From Verrucomicrobiota bacterium (lineage in GTDB: Bacteria > Verrucomicrobiota > Verrucomicrobiia > Limisphaerales > JAFMIX01), in NCBI GenBank assembly GCA_026397895.1, contig JAPLTZ010000311.1:1-14455 (forward strand): a stretch of DNA of 14,455 nt, read 5' to 3'. Positions within the stretch are counted from its first letter, which is position 1; each line of letters begins with the position of its first letter. Shown here in pieces: positions 12,843-14,455 of this stretch. Under the pieces are notes generated by a model. It worked only from the letters and a program-made list of their open reading frames with translations, did no database searches and was not told the DNA's origin. A program made the translations under genes and the position numbers.

Positions 12843-14455
12843 ATGAAACACTCACAATCCATCAGAGAGATGATGAAAAGCTTCGTACAAAGCGCCGGCA
12901 GCTTGATGAAAGTGACCAAGAATGAGGATTTTGAGCATCAACGATTCATGTATGGTAAAATATTTGCTAAGCCTTCTAAGCGCCTGGCTTTACTTCTTGC
13001 AGTTGAACGGGAAGTACTCGTGCTAGTCACTAATTTCGATGACCAACAAGTCAGGACTGTAAAAGCTGTAAAACATGTGATAGACAGCGAAGGGGGTCGC
13101 GTCGAAACCACGCTCGCAATCGTAGTACACAACGATCCATCTGGTAACGCTAAGTTAAAGAAGTGGGGGCGCGACATCGGATTGTCGATACTGCCAATCT
13201 ATTTTGGCTTGCAACTCCCAAGAGAGGACGAATTTGAAAGGGTATTATGTCGCGAGCTGTTTTCCCATGATCCATTTGATGTAACCGGTCCAGTGTCAGA
13301 TGACAGTCAGTTTTATGGACGGCGAACTGAGGCTCAAGATTTAGCAAGACAGCTTCAAAAAGGGCAGGTACGGACATGTCTAGGAATAAGAAAGATAGGA
13401 AAGACGTCCATTCTTAATCGTGTAGTGAACACCCTTAGAATTAACCACGAATGTTATTCTGTAATGATAGATTGCTCCAAAGATCACGTTGCAGCCATGC
13501 GGGCTAACCAACTACTCGACGCAATAGCTACAGCGGTGCACACAGCATCACAGACAGACGAGCACTATTCCGTTATTCAACAGTCATCAACCACTCAATC
13601 AGTCAGCGTTTGTGCAAACAAACTTTTGGCTGTCATAACTTTTGGCTGTCATTAATACATGCGACCTGCCGATAATCCTGTTCTTCGACGAGGTTGATTA
13701 CATTACACCGAGCAGTCCCACAGCACCGCATTGGCAAAATGAATTTAATGTCTTTTGGAGGAACTTCCGCACCATCTATCAAGAATGTAGCAGAAGCAAA
13801 CAAACACTTTCACTATTAATTAGTGGAGTTTCTAGCCAATGGTTTTCAGTGGAGTCGATCGCTGGTGTAGAAAATGCCGCACTTGCAATGATTCCTGAAG
13901 AATATTTAAGTCCATTACAACGAGGTGCGAGCATTGCTATGATTCGCGATATTGCTCGAACCTGCGGGTTGCAGTTTAATGAAGAGAATGCAGAACCAAT
14001 TGCCGCAGCGTGTAGCGATATTCCATTTTGGATTCGGAAGGCTTGTTCCTATATTCACCGCAACATAGACGTTCAGTCACGCCCGTTGAAGCCAGCTAAA
14101 GATAGGGTTCAAAGCCTGTTAGATGCGTTTATAGAGACGGAAGGTTCAGCGCTTTCACAAGTAGCCTTGGCACACTTATTTCGAGTTTATCCTGAACTTG
14201 AAAAAGCTGCTGTTGCCTGTTTGAATAATCAATTCACTCAAGTTAACAAGTCGTTGCGTATGCAACTAGAAAGGTATGGAATAATTGCAACGATGGCAGG
14301 GAGGAAATCGATTTCTGGATCGATGCTCGAGCATGGACTGCGTAACCTAATCACAAATAAACAGGCAGACGAAAAGAAAGACATCTCCAATAATAAAGAG
14401 GAAAAACCCTTACCACTTTCATTTGCAAACAATGAAGAATGGGCTGAAGAATTGG
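12843..14455 (+). pseudogene. AAA+/STAND-type ATPase gene, split by a 16-bp duplication; 3' end beyond window
   Basis: From ATG 12843 the frame encodes 270 aa and stops at 13653-13655; a second frame then runs open to the window edge. Residues 1-150 form an alpha/beta domain I do not recognise (strands near RLALLLAVEREVLVLV, ETTLAIVVHND, GLSILPIYF). Then come FYGRRTEAQDLARQL (157-171) and Walker A GIRKIGKTS (181-189). After removing one copy of the 16-bp duplication the frame continues LLAVINTCDLPIILFFDEVD, with Walker B and its DE at about 277-278, a probable sensor-1 strand (LSLLISGV), and an alpha-helical/winged-helix-like part (LEKAAVACLNNQFTQVNKSL). The layout suggests an Orc/Cdc6-like or signal-transducing STAND ATPase; function is not known. 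Codon use is AT-richer than in the left part of the window. The start is supported by a weak AGGA 11 nt upstream. Confidence 0.75.
13621..13652 (+). repeat. Exact 16-bp tandem duplication that breaks the ATPase frame
   Basis: AACTTTTGGCTGTCAT occurs at 13621-13636 and again, with no mismatch, at 13637-13652. Sixteen is not a multiple of three, so the second copy shifts the frame and brings a TAA at 13653-13655 into use. With one copy, the reading is ANKLLAVINTCDLPIILFFDE with no interruption. Confidence 0.95.

Noticed and set aside
12843..14455. Programmed frameshift in the ATPase gene
   Set aside because: The break is fully explained by an exact 16-bp duplication, and no slippery heptamer was noticed at the junction.
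1..14455. CRISPR array, tRNA, rRNA or transposase gene
   Set aside because: No regularly spaced direct repeats, no tRNA-like cloverleaf with CCA-type end and no DDE or recombinase motif was noticed on reading; tRNAscan-SE and a repeat finder were not available.

Overview
The window looks like chromosomal DNA of a GC-rich bacterium, most likely of the PVC group and probably Verrucomicrobiota. This is an inference from the absence of rpmD (L30) between rpsE and rplO, a Gly/Arg-rich extension on S5, U-rich gene starts without Shine-Dalgarno sequences, and a ResB/large-CcsA pair behind a lipoprotein gene. From about 12,130 to the right end the DNA is visibly richer in A+T with different codon use, so that part is probably acquired (or joined by assembly).

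Region 1 (1-6868, minus strand) is one ribosomal-protein operon. In transcription order it is rplB, rpsS, rplV, rpsC, rplP, rpmC, rpsQ, rplN, rplX, rplE, rpsN, rpsH, rplF, rplR, rpsE and rplO, the last cut by the left edge. It starts directly at rplB: rplW, rplD, rplC and rpsJ are not upstream. Most genes are 3-11 nt apart, and many junctions read stop codon, run of U, AUG. The only two longer gaps (38 and 39 nt) each hold nearly the same hairpin 8-9 nt before the start codon, one before rplE (L5) and one before rplR (L18). Both products bind 5S rRNA. The two stems differ by a compensatory base pair, and this is the most interesting signal in the window.

Region 2 (7071-11116, minus strand) is a cytochrome c maturation (System II) operon: a two-repeat lipoprotein gene broken by a deletion/frameshift, resB, and ccsA, which overlaps resB by ATGA. 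A candidate promoter lies at 11123-11152. ccsA ends about 200 nt before rplB.

Region 3 (11211-12154, plus strand) holds a Uma2-family nuclease-like gene, an inverted GCAAAGR repeat element (11711-11834), and a thioredoxin-like [2Fe-2S] ferredoxin gene whose 3' end is lost where base composition changes.

Region 4 (about 12,130-14,455) is AT-richer accessory DNA. It has a second, convergent ferredoxin gene of the same family, two short overlapping reading frames that may be a decayed gene, and a large AAA+/STAND-type ATPase gene running off the right edge. The ATPase gene is split by an exact 16-bp tandem duplication between Walker A and Walker B; removing one copy restores one long frame. No transposase, integrase, tRNA, rRNA or CRISPR array was seen.
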